Source: Zeus faber
Lineage: Eukaryota > Chordata > Actinopteri > Zeiformes > Zeidae
Assembly (NCBI GenBank): GCA_960531495.1
Contig: OY482861.1
Location: 992,001-1,056,000 of the forward strand
Length of the DNA stretch: 64,000 nucleotides
Direction of reading: 5' to 3'
The notes under the pieces are model-generated. The model made no database searches and was not told the DNA's origin. It saw only the letters and a program-made list of their open reading frames with translations. Each line of letters opens with the position of its first letter. Position 1 is the first letter of the stretch. The translations under genes and the position numbers were made by a program. Of this stretch, positions 1 through 10,540 are shown in pieces.

Positions 1-205
1 CAGTTTTAGGCCCATACAACATTGTATTTGACGAGGTATGAGCATTTTCAGAACATTGGACGGTTTGCTGTCTAGCTGAATTAGAGAAAAACCGAACCAT
101 TGTCTCTTCAGAGGTGAATGATTCAGAATGCTGCAGTACAGCATAGAAATTTTATTAATATGATGAACTATTATGTGCTTCTTAAGTGTTTCTCACAGAT
201 TTCTA

Positions 206-413
206 GGCCCATCTAACATGTATTTGTGGAGTTATGATCATTTTCATCATTGTGTGCACATGTGGGAAAAAACGCATTTTCAGCCGATTTAAACGTCGAA
301 AAGGGGAATTGGTTAAACGCTTCAGTCATTACTCTGTGTGACAGTGTCAGACAGTTTAAATACAATGGTGAACTAGTATATGCTGCTATAGTGTTGTTTG
401 TCAAACAGTTTTA
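206..413 (+). repeat. Type A monomer, example copy (208 bp)
   Basis: Example of the A monomer. From the junction GGCCCAT it has a 5' flank of about 41 bp shared with B (ending TGATCATTTTCA). The A-specific core follows: GTGCACATGTGGG, an A6 tract, CGCATTTTCAGCCG, TTTAAACGTCGAAAAGG and the dyad at 334-354. A 3' flank of about 50 bp, related to B, begins GGTGAACTAGTATATGCTGC. Subtypes depend on position in the HOR. A1 has TTTGTGGAG, GTGTGCACATG and a tail AAAGTGTTG. A2 has TTTGTCGAG, ATGTGTACATG, usually GAATTGCTTAAACG with TTTAATTAC, and a tail AAAGCGTTG. A third form has GTACAATG or GTAAAATG after GGCCCAT, with GATTATTTTC. The minus strand of many A copies has a 63-codon open frame; see the rejected list. 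Confidence 0.95.
334..354. other. Dyad-symmetry element of the A core, example copy
   Basis: A near-perfect palindrome with arms CTGTGTGACA and TGTCAGACAG around a central G, with one mismatch between the arms. It lies at positions 129-149 of the 208-bp A monomer and recurs in nearly every A copy. The commonest variant has CTGTTTGACA in the left arm (for example in the monomers at 3254, 8925 and 18242). The divergent inverted block at 44891-48894 keeps recognisable forms. A protein-binding site or a cruciform-prone site are both possible. The half-site TGACAG resembles TALE homeodomain (MEIS/TGIF) targets, but that is only resemblance. Confidence 0.75.
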
Positions 414-454
414 GGCCCATGTACAATGTATTTGTCGAGTTATGATTATTTTCA
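364..454 (+). repeat. Block shared by A and B monomers, spanning a junction (example)
   Basis: The last roughly 50 bp of one monomer and first roughly 41 bp of the next are homologous in all A and B monomers: TGAACT, then TATATGCT or TATGTGCT, AAGTGTT, GGCCCAT, AACATGTATTT, GAG and TATGATCATTTTCA. The cores on either side are unrelated between types. Several hybrid monomers and array breakpoints map to or beside this block, as expected if it is the homology used in unequal exchange. The example is the junction between the A copies at 206 and 414. Confidence 0.85.
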
Positions 455-621
455 TCATTGTGTGCACATGTGGGAAAAAACGCATTTTCAGCCGATTTAA
501 ACGTCGAAAAGGGGAATTGGTTAAACGCTTCAGTCATTACTCTGTGTGACAGTGTCAGACAGTTTAAATACAATGGTGAACTAGTATATGCTGCTAAAGC
601 GTTGTTTGTCAAACAGTTTTA

Positions 622-817
622 GGCCCATACAACATGTATTTGACGAGGTATGAGCATTTTCAGAACATTGGACGGTTTGCTGTCTAGCTGAATTAGAGAA
701 ACACCGAACCATTGTCTCTTCAGAGGTGAATGATTCAGAATGCTGCAGTACAGCATTGAAATTTAATTAATGTGATGAACTATTATGTGCTTTCTAAGTT
801 TTTCTCTCAGATTTCTA
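622..817 (+). repeat. Type B monomer, B1 subtype, example copy (196 bp)
   Basis: Example of the first B monomer in the HOR. It starts GGCCCATACAACATGTATTT, continues GACGAGGTATGAGCATTTTC and ACATTGGACGG, then the B core: TTTGCTGTCTAGCTGAATTA, GAAACACCGAACCATTG, CTTCAGAGGTGAATGATTC and a dyad at 740-756. The tail is CTAAGTTTTTCTCTCAG, ending TTTCTA before TGCCCAT. The B core has no visible similarity to the A core. Eight B1 copies have an extra T after CAACAT, giving 197 bp (starts 9, 4674, 7724, 16013, 17237, 25758, 26970 and 31996), so they form a recognisable lineage. Confidence 0.94.
740..756. other. Dyad-symmetry element of the B core, example copy
   Basis: Inverted repeat with arms ATGCTG and CAGCAT separated by CAGTA, at positions 119-135 of the 196-bp B monomer. 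It is preceded by the 9-bp palindrome GAATGATTC. It is present in nearly every B copy of arrays 1 and 3. In one lineage (B copies starting at 6695, 12365, 14801 and 21498) two substitutions, CTGTAGTAGAGCAT, break the right arm. Function unknown. Confidence 0.7.
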
Positions 818-1013
818 TGCCCATCTAACATGTATTTCTGGAGTTATGATCATTTTCAGAACTTGTGACGGTTTGCTGTCTAACTGAATTAGAGAAACAC
901 CGAACCATTGTCTCTTCAGAGGTGAATGATTCAGAATGCTGCAGTACAGCATAGAAATTTAATTAATATGATGAACTATTATGTGCTTCTTAAGTGTTTC
1001 TCACAGATTTCTA
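818..1013 (+). repeat. Type B monomer, B2 subtype, example copy (196 bp)
   Basis: Example of the second B monomer in the HOR. It differs from B1 in the junction (TGCCCATCTAACATG), in TTTCTGGAGTTATGATC instead of the GTCGAGGTATGAGC form, and in GAACTTGTGACGG instead of GAACATTGGACGG. Its tail is CTTAAGTGTTTCTCACAG, followed by an A1 monomer. Where B1 is followed directly by A1 (for example 1430-1625), the monomer has a B1 head and a B2 tail, which is what an exchange within B would leave. Confidence 0.93.
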
Positions 1014-4000
1014 GGCCCATCTAACATGTATTTGTGGAGTTATGATCATTTTCATCATTGTGTGCACATGTGGGAAAAAACGTATTTTCAGCCGATTTAA
1101 ACGTCGAAAAGGGGAATTGGTTAAACGCTTCAGTCATTACTCTGTGTGACAGTGTCAGACAGTTTAAATACAATGGTGAACTAGTATATGCTGCTAAAGT
1201 GTTGTTTGTCAACCAGTTTTAGGCCCATCTAACATGTATTTGTCGAGTTATGATCATTTTCATCATTATGTGTACATGTGGGAAAAAACGCATTTTCAGC
1301 CGATTTAAACGTCGAAAAGGGGAATTGCTTAAACGCTTCAGTCATTACTCTGTGTGACAGTGTCAGACAGTTTAATTACAATGGTGAACTAGTATATGCT
1401 GCTAAAGCGTTGTTTGTCAAACAATTTTAGGCCCATACAACATGTATTTGTCGAGGTATGAGCATTTTCAGAACATTGGACGGTTTGCTGTCTAGTAGAA
1501 TTAGAGAAACACCGAACCATTGTCTCTTCAGAGGTGAATGATTCAGAATGCTGCAGTACAGCATAGAAATTTAATTAATATGATGAACTATTATGTGTTT
1601 CTTAAGTGTTTCTCACAGATTTCTAGGCCCATCTAACATGTATTTGTGGAGTTATGATCATTTTCATCATTGTGTGCACATGTGGGAAAAAATGCATTTT
1701 CAGCCGATTTAAACGTCGAAAAGGGGAATTGGTTAAACGCTTCAGTCATTACTCTGTGTGACAGTGTCAGACAGTTTAATTACAATGGTGAACTAGTATA
1801 TGCTGCTAAAGTGTTGTTTGTCAAACAGTTGTCGGCCCATCTAAGATGTATTTGTCGAGTTATGATCATTTTCATCATTATATGCACATGTGGGAAAAAA
1901 CGCATTTTCAGCCGATTTAAACGTCGAAAAGGGGAATTGGTTAAACGCTTCAGTCATTACTCTGTGTGACAGTGTCAGACAGTTTAAATACAATGGTGAA
2001 CTAGTATATGCTGCTAAAGTGTTGTTTGTCAAACAGTTTTAGGCCCATGTACAATGTATTTGTCGAGTTATGATTATTTTCATCATTGTGTGCACATGTG
2101 GGAAAAAACGCATTTTCAGCCGATTTAAACGTCGAAAAGGGGAATTGGTTAAACGCTTCAGTCATTACTCTGTTTGACAGTGTCAGACAGTTTAAATACA
2201 ATGGTGAACTAGTATATGCTGCTAAAGTGTTGTTTGTCAAACAGTTTTAGGCCCATACAACATGTATTTGTCGAGGTATGAGCATTTTCAGAACATTGGA
2301 CGGTTTGCTGTCTAGCTGAATTAGAGAAACACCGAACCATTGTCTCTTCAGAAGTGAATGATTCAGAATGCTGCAGTACAGCATTGAAATTTAATTAATA
2401 TGATGAACTATTATGTGCTTCCTAAGTTTTTCTCTCAGATTTCTATGCCCATCTAACATGTATTTCTGGAGTTATGATCATTTTCAGAACTTGTGACGGT
2501 TTGCTGTCTAGCTGAATTAGAGAAACACCGAACCATTGTCTATTCAGAGGTGAATGATTCAGAATGCTGCAGTACAGCATAGAAATTTAATTAATATGAT
2601 GAACTATTAAGTGCTTCTTAAGTGTTTCTCACAGATTTCTAGGCCCATCTAACATGTATTTGTGGAGTTATGATCATTTTCATCATTGTGTGCACATGTG
2701 GGAAAAAACGCATTTTCAGCCGATTTAAACGTCGAAAAGGGGAATTGGTTAAACGCTTCAGTCATTACTCTGTGTGACAGTGTCAGACAGTTTAAATACA
2801 ATGGTGAACTAGTATATGCTGCTAAAGTGTTGTTTGTCAAACAGTTTTAGGCCCATCTAACATGTATTTGTCGAGTTATGATCATTTTCATCATTATGTG
2901 TACATGTGGGAAAAAACGCATTTTCAGCCGATTTAAACGTCGAAAAGGGGAATTGCTTAAACGCTTCAGTCATTACTCTGTGTGACAGTGTCAGACAGTT
3001 TAATTACAATGGTGAACTAGTATATGCTGCTAAAGCGTTGTTTGTCAAACAGTTTTAGGCCCATACAACATGTATTTGTCGAGGTATGAGCATTTTCAGA
3101 ACATTGGACGGTTTGCTGTCTAGCTGAATTAGAGAAACACCGAACCATTGTCTCTTCAGAGGTGAATGATTCAGAATGCTGCAGTACAGCATAGAAATTT
3201 AATTAATATGATGAACTATTATGTGCTTCTTAAGTGTTTCTCACAGATTTCTAGGCCCATCAAACATGTATTTGTGGAGTTATGATCATTTTCATCATTG
3301 TGTGCACATGTGGGAAAAAACGCATTTTCAGCCGATTTAAACGTCGAAAAGGGGAATTGGTTAAACGCTTCAGTCATTACTCTGTTTGACAGTGTCAGAC
3401 AGTTTAAATACAATGGTGAACTAGTATATGCTGCTAAAGTGTTGTTTGTCAAACAGTTTTAGGCCCATCTAACATGTATTTGTCGAGGTATGAGCATTTT
3501 CAGAACATTGGACGGTTTGCTGTCTAGTAGAATTAGAGAAACACCGAACCATTGTCTCTTCAGAGGTGAATGATTCAGAATGCTGCAGTACAGCATAGAA
3601 ATTTAATTAATATGATGAACTATTTTGTGCTTCTTAAGTGTTTCTCACAGATTTCTAGGCCCATCTAACATGTATTTGTGGAGTTATGATCATTTTCATC
3701 ATTGTGTGCACATGTGGGAAAAAACGCATTTTCAGCCGATTTAAACGTCGAAAAGGGGAATTGGTTAAACGCTTCAGTCATTACTCTGTGTGACAGTGTC
3801 AGACAGTTTAAATACAATGGTGAACTAGTATATGCTGCTAAAGCGTTGTTTGTCAAACAGTTTTAGGCCCCTACAACATGTATTTGACGAGGTATGAGCA
3901 TTTTCAGAACATTGGACGGTTTGCTGTCTAGCTGAATTAGAGAAACACCGAACCATTGTCTCTTCAGAGGTGAATGATTCAGAATGCTGCAGTACAGCAT

Positions 4001-5479
4001 TGAAATTTAATTAATGTGATGAACTATTATGTGCTTTCTAAGTTTTTCGCTCAGATTTCTATGCCCATCTAACATGTATTTCTGGAGTTATGATCATTTT
4101 CAGAACTTGTGACGGTTTGCTGTCTAACTGAATTAGAGAAACACCGAACCATTGTCTCTTCAGAGGTGAATGATTCAGAATGCTGCAGTACAGCATAGAA
4201 ATTTAATTAATATGATGAACTATTATGTGCTTCTTAAGTGTTTCTCACAGATTTCTAGGCCCATCTAACATGTATTTGTGGAGTTATGATCATTTTCATC
4301 ATTGTGTGCACATGTGGGAAAAAACGCATTTTCAGCCGATTTAAACGTCGAAAAGGGGAATTGGTTAAACGCTTCAGTCATTACTCTGTGTGACAGTGTC
4401 AGACAGTTTAAATACATTGGTGAACTAGTATATGCTGCTAAAGTGTTGTTTGTCAACCAGTTTTAGGCCCATCTAACATGTATTTGTCGAGTTATGATCA
4501 TTTTCATCATTATGTGTACATGTGGGAAAAAACGCATTTTCAGCCGATTTAAACGTCGAAAAGGGGAATTGCTTAAACGCTTCAGTCATTTCTCTGTGTG
4601 ACAGTGTCAGACAGTTTAAATACAATGGTGAACTAGTATATGCTGCTAAAGCGTTGTTTGTCAAACAGTTTTAGGCCCATACAACATTGTATTTGACGAG
4701 GTATGAGCATTTTCAGAACATTGGACGGTTTGCTGTCTAGCTGAATTAGAGAAACACCGAACCATTGTCTCTTCAGAGGTGAATGATTCAGAATGCTGCA
4801 GTACAGCATAGAAATTTTATTAATATGATGAACTATTATGTGCTTCTTAAGTGTTTCTCACAGATTTCTAGGCCCATCTAACATGTATTTGTGGAGTTAT
4901 GATCATTTTCATCATTGTGTGCACATGTGGGAAAAAACGCATTTTCAGCCGATTTAAACGTCGAAAAGGGGAATTGGTTAAACGCTTCAGTCATTACTCT
5001 GTGTGACAGTGTCAGACAGTTTAAATACAATGGTGAACTAGTATATGCTGCTAAAGTGTTGTTTGTCAACCAGTTTTAGGCCCATCTAACATGTATTTGT
5101 CGAGTTATGATCATTTTCATCATTATGTGTACATGTGGGAAAAAACGCATTTTCAGCCGATTTAAACGTCGAAAAGGGGAATTGCTTAAACGCTTCAGTC
5201 ATTACTCTGTGTGACAGTGTCAGACAGTTTAATTACAATGGTGAACTAGTATATGCTGCTAAAGCGTTGTTTGTCAAACAGTTTTAGGCCCATACAACAT
5301 GTATTTGTCGAGGTATGAGCATTTTCAGAACATTGGACGGTTTGCTGTCTAGCTGAATTAGAGAAACACCGAACCATTGTCTCTTCAGAGGTGAATGATT
5401 CAGAATGCTGCAGTACAGCATTGAAATTTAATTAATATGATGAACTATTATGTGCTTCCTAAGTTTTTCTCTCAGATTT

Positions 5480-6486
5480 CTATGCCCATCTAACATGTAT
5501 TTCTGGAGTTATGATCATTTTCAGAACTTGTGACGGTTTGCTGTCTAGCTGAATTAGAGAAACACCGAACCATTGTCTATTCAGAGGTGAATGATTCAGA
5601 ATGCTGCAGTACAGCATAGAAATTTAATTAATATGATGAACTATTAAGTGCTTCTTAAGTGTTTCTCACAGATTTCTAGGCCCATCTAACATGTATTTGT
5701 GGAGTTATGATCATTTTCATCATTGTGTGCACATGTGGGAAAAAACGCATTTTCAGCCGATTTAAACGTCGAAAAGGGGAATTGGTTAAACGCTTCAGTC
5801 ATTACTCTGTGTGACAGTGTCAGACAGTTTAAATACAATGGTGAACTAGTATATGCTGCTAAAGCGTTGTTTGTCAAACAGTTTTAGGCCCATACAACAT
5901 GTATTTGACGAGGTATGAGCATTTTCAGAACATTGGACGGTTTGCTGTCTAGCTGAATTAGAGAAACACCGAACCATTGTCTCTTCAGAGGTGAATGATT
6001 CAGAATGCTGCAGTACAGCATAGAAATTTTATTAATATGATGAACTATTATGTGCTTCCTAAGTTTTTCTCTCAGATTTCTATGCCCATCTAACATGTAT
6101 TTCTGGAGTTATGATCATTTTCAGAACTTGTGACGGTTTGCTGTCTAACTGAATTAGAGAAACACCGAACCATTGTCTCTTCAGAGGTGAATGATTCAGA
6201 ATGCTGCAGTACAGCATAGAAATTTAATTAATACGATGAACTATTATGTGCTTCTTAAGTGTTTCTCACAGATTTCTAGGCCCATCTAACATGTATTTGT
6301 GGAGTTATGATCATTTTCATCATTGTGTGCACATGTGGGAAAAAACGCATTTTCAGCCGATTTAAACGTCGAAAAGGGGAATTGGTTAAACGCTTCAGTC
6401 ATTACTCTGTGTGACAGTGTCAGACAGTTTAAATACATTGGTGAACTAGTATATGCTGCTAAAGTGTTGTTTGTCAACCAGTTTTA
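5480..6486 (+). repeat. 4054-bp-offset duplication, left copy
   Basis: Matches 9534-10540 at offset 4054. Shared markers are GTCTATTCAGAGG, ACTATTAAGTGCTTC, a hybrid A (A1 head, A2 tail) followed by two B monomers, TTAATACGATGAAC, and TACATTGGTGAAC. The segment includes the 600-bp A-B-B form at 5679-6278. Confidence 0.8.
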
Positions 6487-6890
6487 GGCCCATCTAACAT
6501 GTATTTGTCGAGTTATGATCATTTTCATCATTATGTGTACATGTGGGAAAAAACGCATTTTCAGCCGATTTAAACGTCGAAAAGGAGAATTGGTTAAACG
6601 CTTCAGTCATTACTCTGTGTGACAGTGTCAGACAGTTTAAATACAATGGTGAACTAGTATATGCTGCTAAAGCGTTGTTTGTCAAACAGTTTTAGGCCCA
6701 TACAACATGTATTTGTCGAGGTATGAGCATTTTCAGAACATTGGACGGTTTGCTGTCTAGCTGAATTAGAGAAACACCGAACCATTGTCTATTCAGAGGT
6801 GAATGATTCAGAATGCTGTAGTAGAGCATAGAAATTTTATTAATATGATGAACTATTATGTGCTTCCTAAGTTTTTCTCTCAGATTTCTA

Positions 6891-7723
6891 TGCCCATCTA
6901 ACATGTATTTGTGGAGTTAGGATCATTTTCATCATAGTGTGCACATGTGGGAAAAAACGCATTTTCAGCCGATTTAAACGTCGAAAAGGGGAATTGGTTA
7001 AACGCTTCAGTCATTACTCTGTGTGACAGTGTCAGACAGTTTAAATACAATGGTGAACTAGTATATGCTGCTAAAGTGTTGTTTGTCAACCAGTTTTAGG
7101 CCCATCTAACATGTATTTGTGGAGTTATGATCATTTTCATCATAGTGTGTACATGTGGGAAAAAACGCATTTTCAGCCGATTTAAACGTCGAAAAGGGGA
7201 ATTGGTTAAACGCTTCAGTCATTACTCTGTGTGACAGTGTCAGACAGTTTAAATACAATGGTGAACTAGTATATGCTGCTAAAGTGTTGTTTGTCAAACA
7301 GTTTTAGGCCCATGTAAAATGTATTTGTCGAGTTATGATCATTTTCATCATTGTGTGCACATGTGGGAAAAAACGCATTTTCAGCCGATTTAAACGTCGA
7401 AAAGGGGAATTGGTTAAACGCTTCAGTCATTACTCTGTGTGACAGTGTCAAACAGTTTAAATACAATGGTGAACTGGTATATGCTGCTAAAGTGTTGTTT
7501 GTCAAACAGTTTTAGGCCCATCTAACATGTATTTGTCGAGTTATGATCATTTTCATCATTATGTGCACATGTGGGAAAAAACGCATTTTCAGCCGATTTA
7601 AACGTCGAAAAGGGGAATTGGTTAAACGCTTCAGTCATTTCTCTGTGTGACAGTGTCAGACAGTTTAAATACAATGGTGAACCTAGTATATGCTGCTAAA
7701 GCGTTGTTTGTCAAACAGTTTTA
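6891..7723 (+). repeat. Run of four consecutive A monomers
   Basis: The only AAAA run in the array, with monomers at 6891, 7099, 7307 and 7515. The last is 209 bp because of an extra C in GAACCTAGTATATG near 7680. The first is preceded by a B1 tail (CTCTCAGATTTCTATGCCCAT), so B2 has been lost by exchange at the shared junction block. The run fits repeated unequal crossing-over between A1, A2 and A3. Confidence 0.88.
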
Positions 7724-8336
7724 GGCCCATACAACATTGTATTTGACGAGGTATGAGCATTTTCAGAACATTGGACGGTTTGCTGTCTAGCTGAATTAGA
7801 GAAACACCGAACCATTGTCTCTTCAGAGGTGAATGATTCAGAATGCTGCAGTACAGCATAGAAATTTAATTAATATGATGAACTATTATGTGCTTCTTAA
7901 GTGTTTCTCACAGATTTCTAGGCCCATCTAACATGTATTTGTGGAGTTATGATAATTTTCATCATTGTGTGCACATGTGGGAAAAAACGCATTTTCAGCC
8001 GATTTAAACGTCGAAAAGGGGAATTGGTTAAACGCTTCAGTCATTACTCTGTGTGACAGTGTCAGACAGTTTAAATACAATGGTGAACTAGTATATGCTG
8101 CTAAAGTGTTGTTTGTCAAACAGTTTTAGGCCCATACAACATGTATTTGTCGAGTTATGATCATTTTCATCATTATATGCACATGTGGGAAAAAACGCAT
8201 TTTCAGCCGATTTAAACGTCGAAAAGGAGAATTGGTTAAACGCTTCAGTCATTACTCTGTGTGACAGTGTCAGACAGTTTAAATACAATGGTGAACTAGT
8301 ATATGCTGCTAAAGCGTTGTTTGTCAAACAGTTTTA

Positions 8337-8924
8337 GGCCCATACAACATGTATTTGTCGAGGTATGAGCCTTTTCAGAACATTGGACGGTTTGCTGTCT
8401 AGCTGAATTAGAAAAACACCGAACCATTGTCTCTTCAGAGGTGAATGATTCAGAATGCTGCAGTACAGCATAGAAATTTTATTAATATGATGAACTATTA
8501 TGTGCTTCCTAAGTTTTTCTCTCAGATTTCTATGCCCATCTAACATGTATTTCTGGAGTTATGATCATTTTCAGAACTTGTGACGGTTTGCTGTCTAGCT
8601 GAATTAGAGAAACACCGAACCATTGTCTCTTCAGAGGTGAATGATTCAGAATGCTGCAGTACAGCATAGAAATTTAATTAATATGATGAACTATTATGTG
8701 CTTCTTAAGTGTTTCTCACAGATTTCTAGGCCCATCTAACATGTATTTCTGGAGTTATGATCATTTTCAGAACTTGTGACGGTTTGCTGTCTAGCTGAAT
8801 TGGAGAAACACCGAACCATTGTCTCTTCAGAGGTGAATGATTCAGAATGCTGCAGTACAGCATAGAAATTTAATTAATATGATGAACTATTATGTGCTTC
8901 TTAAGTGTTTCTCACAGATTTCTA
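8337..8924 (+). repeat. Run of three B monomers (B-B-B)
   Basis: B1 at 8337, B2 at 8533 and a second B2 at 8729, with no A between. The third starts GGCCCATCTAACATGTATTT and continues CTGGAG, a B2 head behind a B2 tail, so it is a duplicated B2. Three other BBB runs occur at 27583-28170, 32609-33196 and 36049-36636. The last two are copies of each other in the 3440-bp duplicon. Confidence 0.85.
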
Positions 8925-9533
8925 GGCCCATCTAACATGTATTTGTGGAGTTATGATCATTTTCATCATTGTGTGCACATGTGGGAAAAAACGCATTTTC
9001 AGCCGATTTAAACGTCGAAAAGGGGAATTGGTTAAACGCTTCAGTCATTACTCTGTTTGACAGTGTCAGACAGTTTAAATACAATGGTGAACTAGTATAT
9101 GCTGCTAAAGTGTTGTTTGTCAAACAGTTTTAGGCCCATCTAACATGTATTTGTGGAGTTATGATCATTTTCATCATTGTGTGCACATGTGGGAAAAAAC
9201 GCATTTTCAGCCGATTTAAACGTCGAAAAGGGGAATTGGTTAAACGCTTCAGTCATTACTCTGTGTGACAGTGTCAGACAGTTTAAATACAATGGTGAAC
9301 TAGTATATGCTGCTAAAGCGTTGTTTGTCAAACAGTTTTAGGCCCATACAACATGTATTTGTCGAGGTATGAGCATTTTCAGACCATTGAACGATTTGCT
9401 GTCTAGCTGAATTAGAGAAACACCGAACCATTGTCTCTTCAGAGGTGGATGATTCAGAATGCTGCAGTACAGCATTGAAATTTAATTAATATGATGAACT
9501 ATTATGTGCTTCCTAAGTTTTTCTCTCAGATTT

Positions 9534-10540
9534 CTATGCCCATCTAACATGTATTTCTGGAGTTATGATCATTTTCAGAACTTGTGACGGTTTGCTGTCT
9601 AGCTGAATTAGAGAAACACCGAACCATTGTCTATTCAGAGGTGAATGATTCAGAATGCTGCAGTACAGCATAGAAATTTAATTAATATGATGAACTATTA
9701 AGTGCTTCTTATGTGTTTCTCACAGATTTCTAGGCCCATCTAACATGTATTTGTGGAGTTATGATCATTTTCATCATTGTGTGCACATGTGGGAAAAAAC
9801 GCATTTTCAGCCGATTTAAACGTCGAAAAGGGGAATTGGTTAAACGCTTCAGTCATTACTCTGTGTGACAGTGTCAGACAGTTTAAATACAATGGTGAAC
9901 TAGTATATGCTGCTAAAGCGTTGTTTGTCAAACAGTTTTAGGCCCATACAACATGTATTTGACGAGGTATGAGCATTTTCAGAACATTGGACGGTTTGCT
10001 GTCTAGCTGAATTAGAGAAACACCGAACCATTGTCTCTTCAGAGGTGAATGATTCAGAATGCTGCAGTACAGCATAGAAATTTTATTAATATGATGAACT
10101 ATTATGTGCTTCCTAAGTTTTTCTCTCAGATTTCTATGCCCATCTAACATGTATTTCTGGAGTTATGATCATTTTCAGAACTTGTGACGGTTTGCTGTCT
10201 AACTGAATTAGAGAAACACCGAACCATTGTCTCTTCAGAGGTGAATGATTCAGAATGCTGCAGTACAGCATAGAAATTTAATTAATACGATGAACTATTA
10301 TGTGCTTCTTAAGTGTTTCTCACAGATTTCTAGGCCCATCTAACATGTATTTGTGGAGTTATGATCATTTTCATCATTGTGTGCACATGTGGGAAAAAAC
10401 GCATTTTCAGCCGATTTAAACGTCGAAAAGGGGAATTGGTTAAACGCTTCAGTCATTACTCTGTGTGACAGTGTCAGACAGTTTAAATACATTGGTGAAC
10501 TAGTATATGCTGCTAAAGTGTTGTTTGTCAACCAGTTTTA
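9534..10540 (+). repeat. 4054-bp-offset duplication, right copy
   Basis: Partner of 5480-6486. Its upstream flank, 9133-9740, also resembles 29156-29763 (offset 20023): both have GACCATTGAACGATTTGC in the B1 head and a following CTATTCAGAGG. This region is therefore a mosaic with two different best relatives. Confidence 0.78.

Larger units (their letters stand above)
206..1833 (+). repeat. Long-range duplication (offset 18440), left copy
   Basis: Monomer order and rare markers match 18646-20273 at a constant offset of 18440 bp. Shared markers include CTGCTATAGTGTTG (about 382 and 18822), AACGTATTTTCAGCC (1079 and 19519), ACAATTTTAGGCCC, and TTTCTAAGTTTTTCTCTCAG in the B1 tail. The preceding monomer differs (197-bp B against 196-bp B). 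Similarity weakens after about 1680. The left copy has TCTAGTAGAATT where the right has TCTAGCTGAATT. Confidence 0.8.

Noticed and set aside
270..310. CENP-B box in the A core around CCGATTTAAACGTCGAAA
   Set aside because: The spacing and the CGGG part of the NTTCGNNNNANNCGGGN pattern are absent on both strands in the copies checked.
213..404. Recurrent 63-codon minus-strand open frame in A monomers (starting MTNN, ending TNTC), also seen as 77-90 codon versions
   Set aside because: It is a by-product of the 208-bp repeat. Many A copies (A2 with TTAATTAC) carry a stop, two have frameshifts in the A tract, differences among copies are mostly amino-acid changing, and 208 is not a multiple of three. 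No promoter, splice or family similarity is visible.
1670..1969. Plus-strand open frames of 95-99 codons across A-A junctions (also at 24578, 28215, 33461, 36901 and 39313)
   Set aside because: They exist only where TTTTCGGCCC or similar replaces TTTTAGGCCC and removes a stop at the junction. They are duplicated along with their segments and show no coding signature.
5884..6096. 70-codon minus-strand frames in B1 monomers (MLDGHRN...)
   Set aside because: Present only in B copies with GAAATTTTATTAA instead of GAAATTTAATTAA, which removes a stop. A single repeat-wide substitution explains them.
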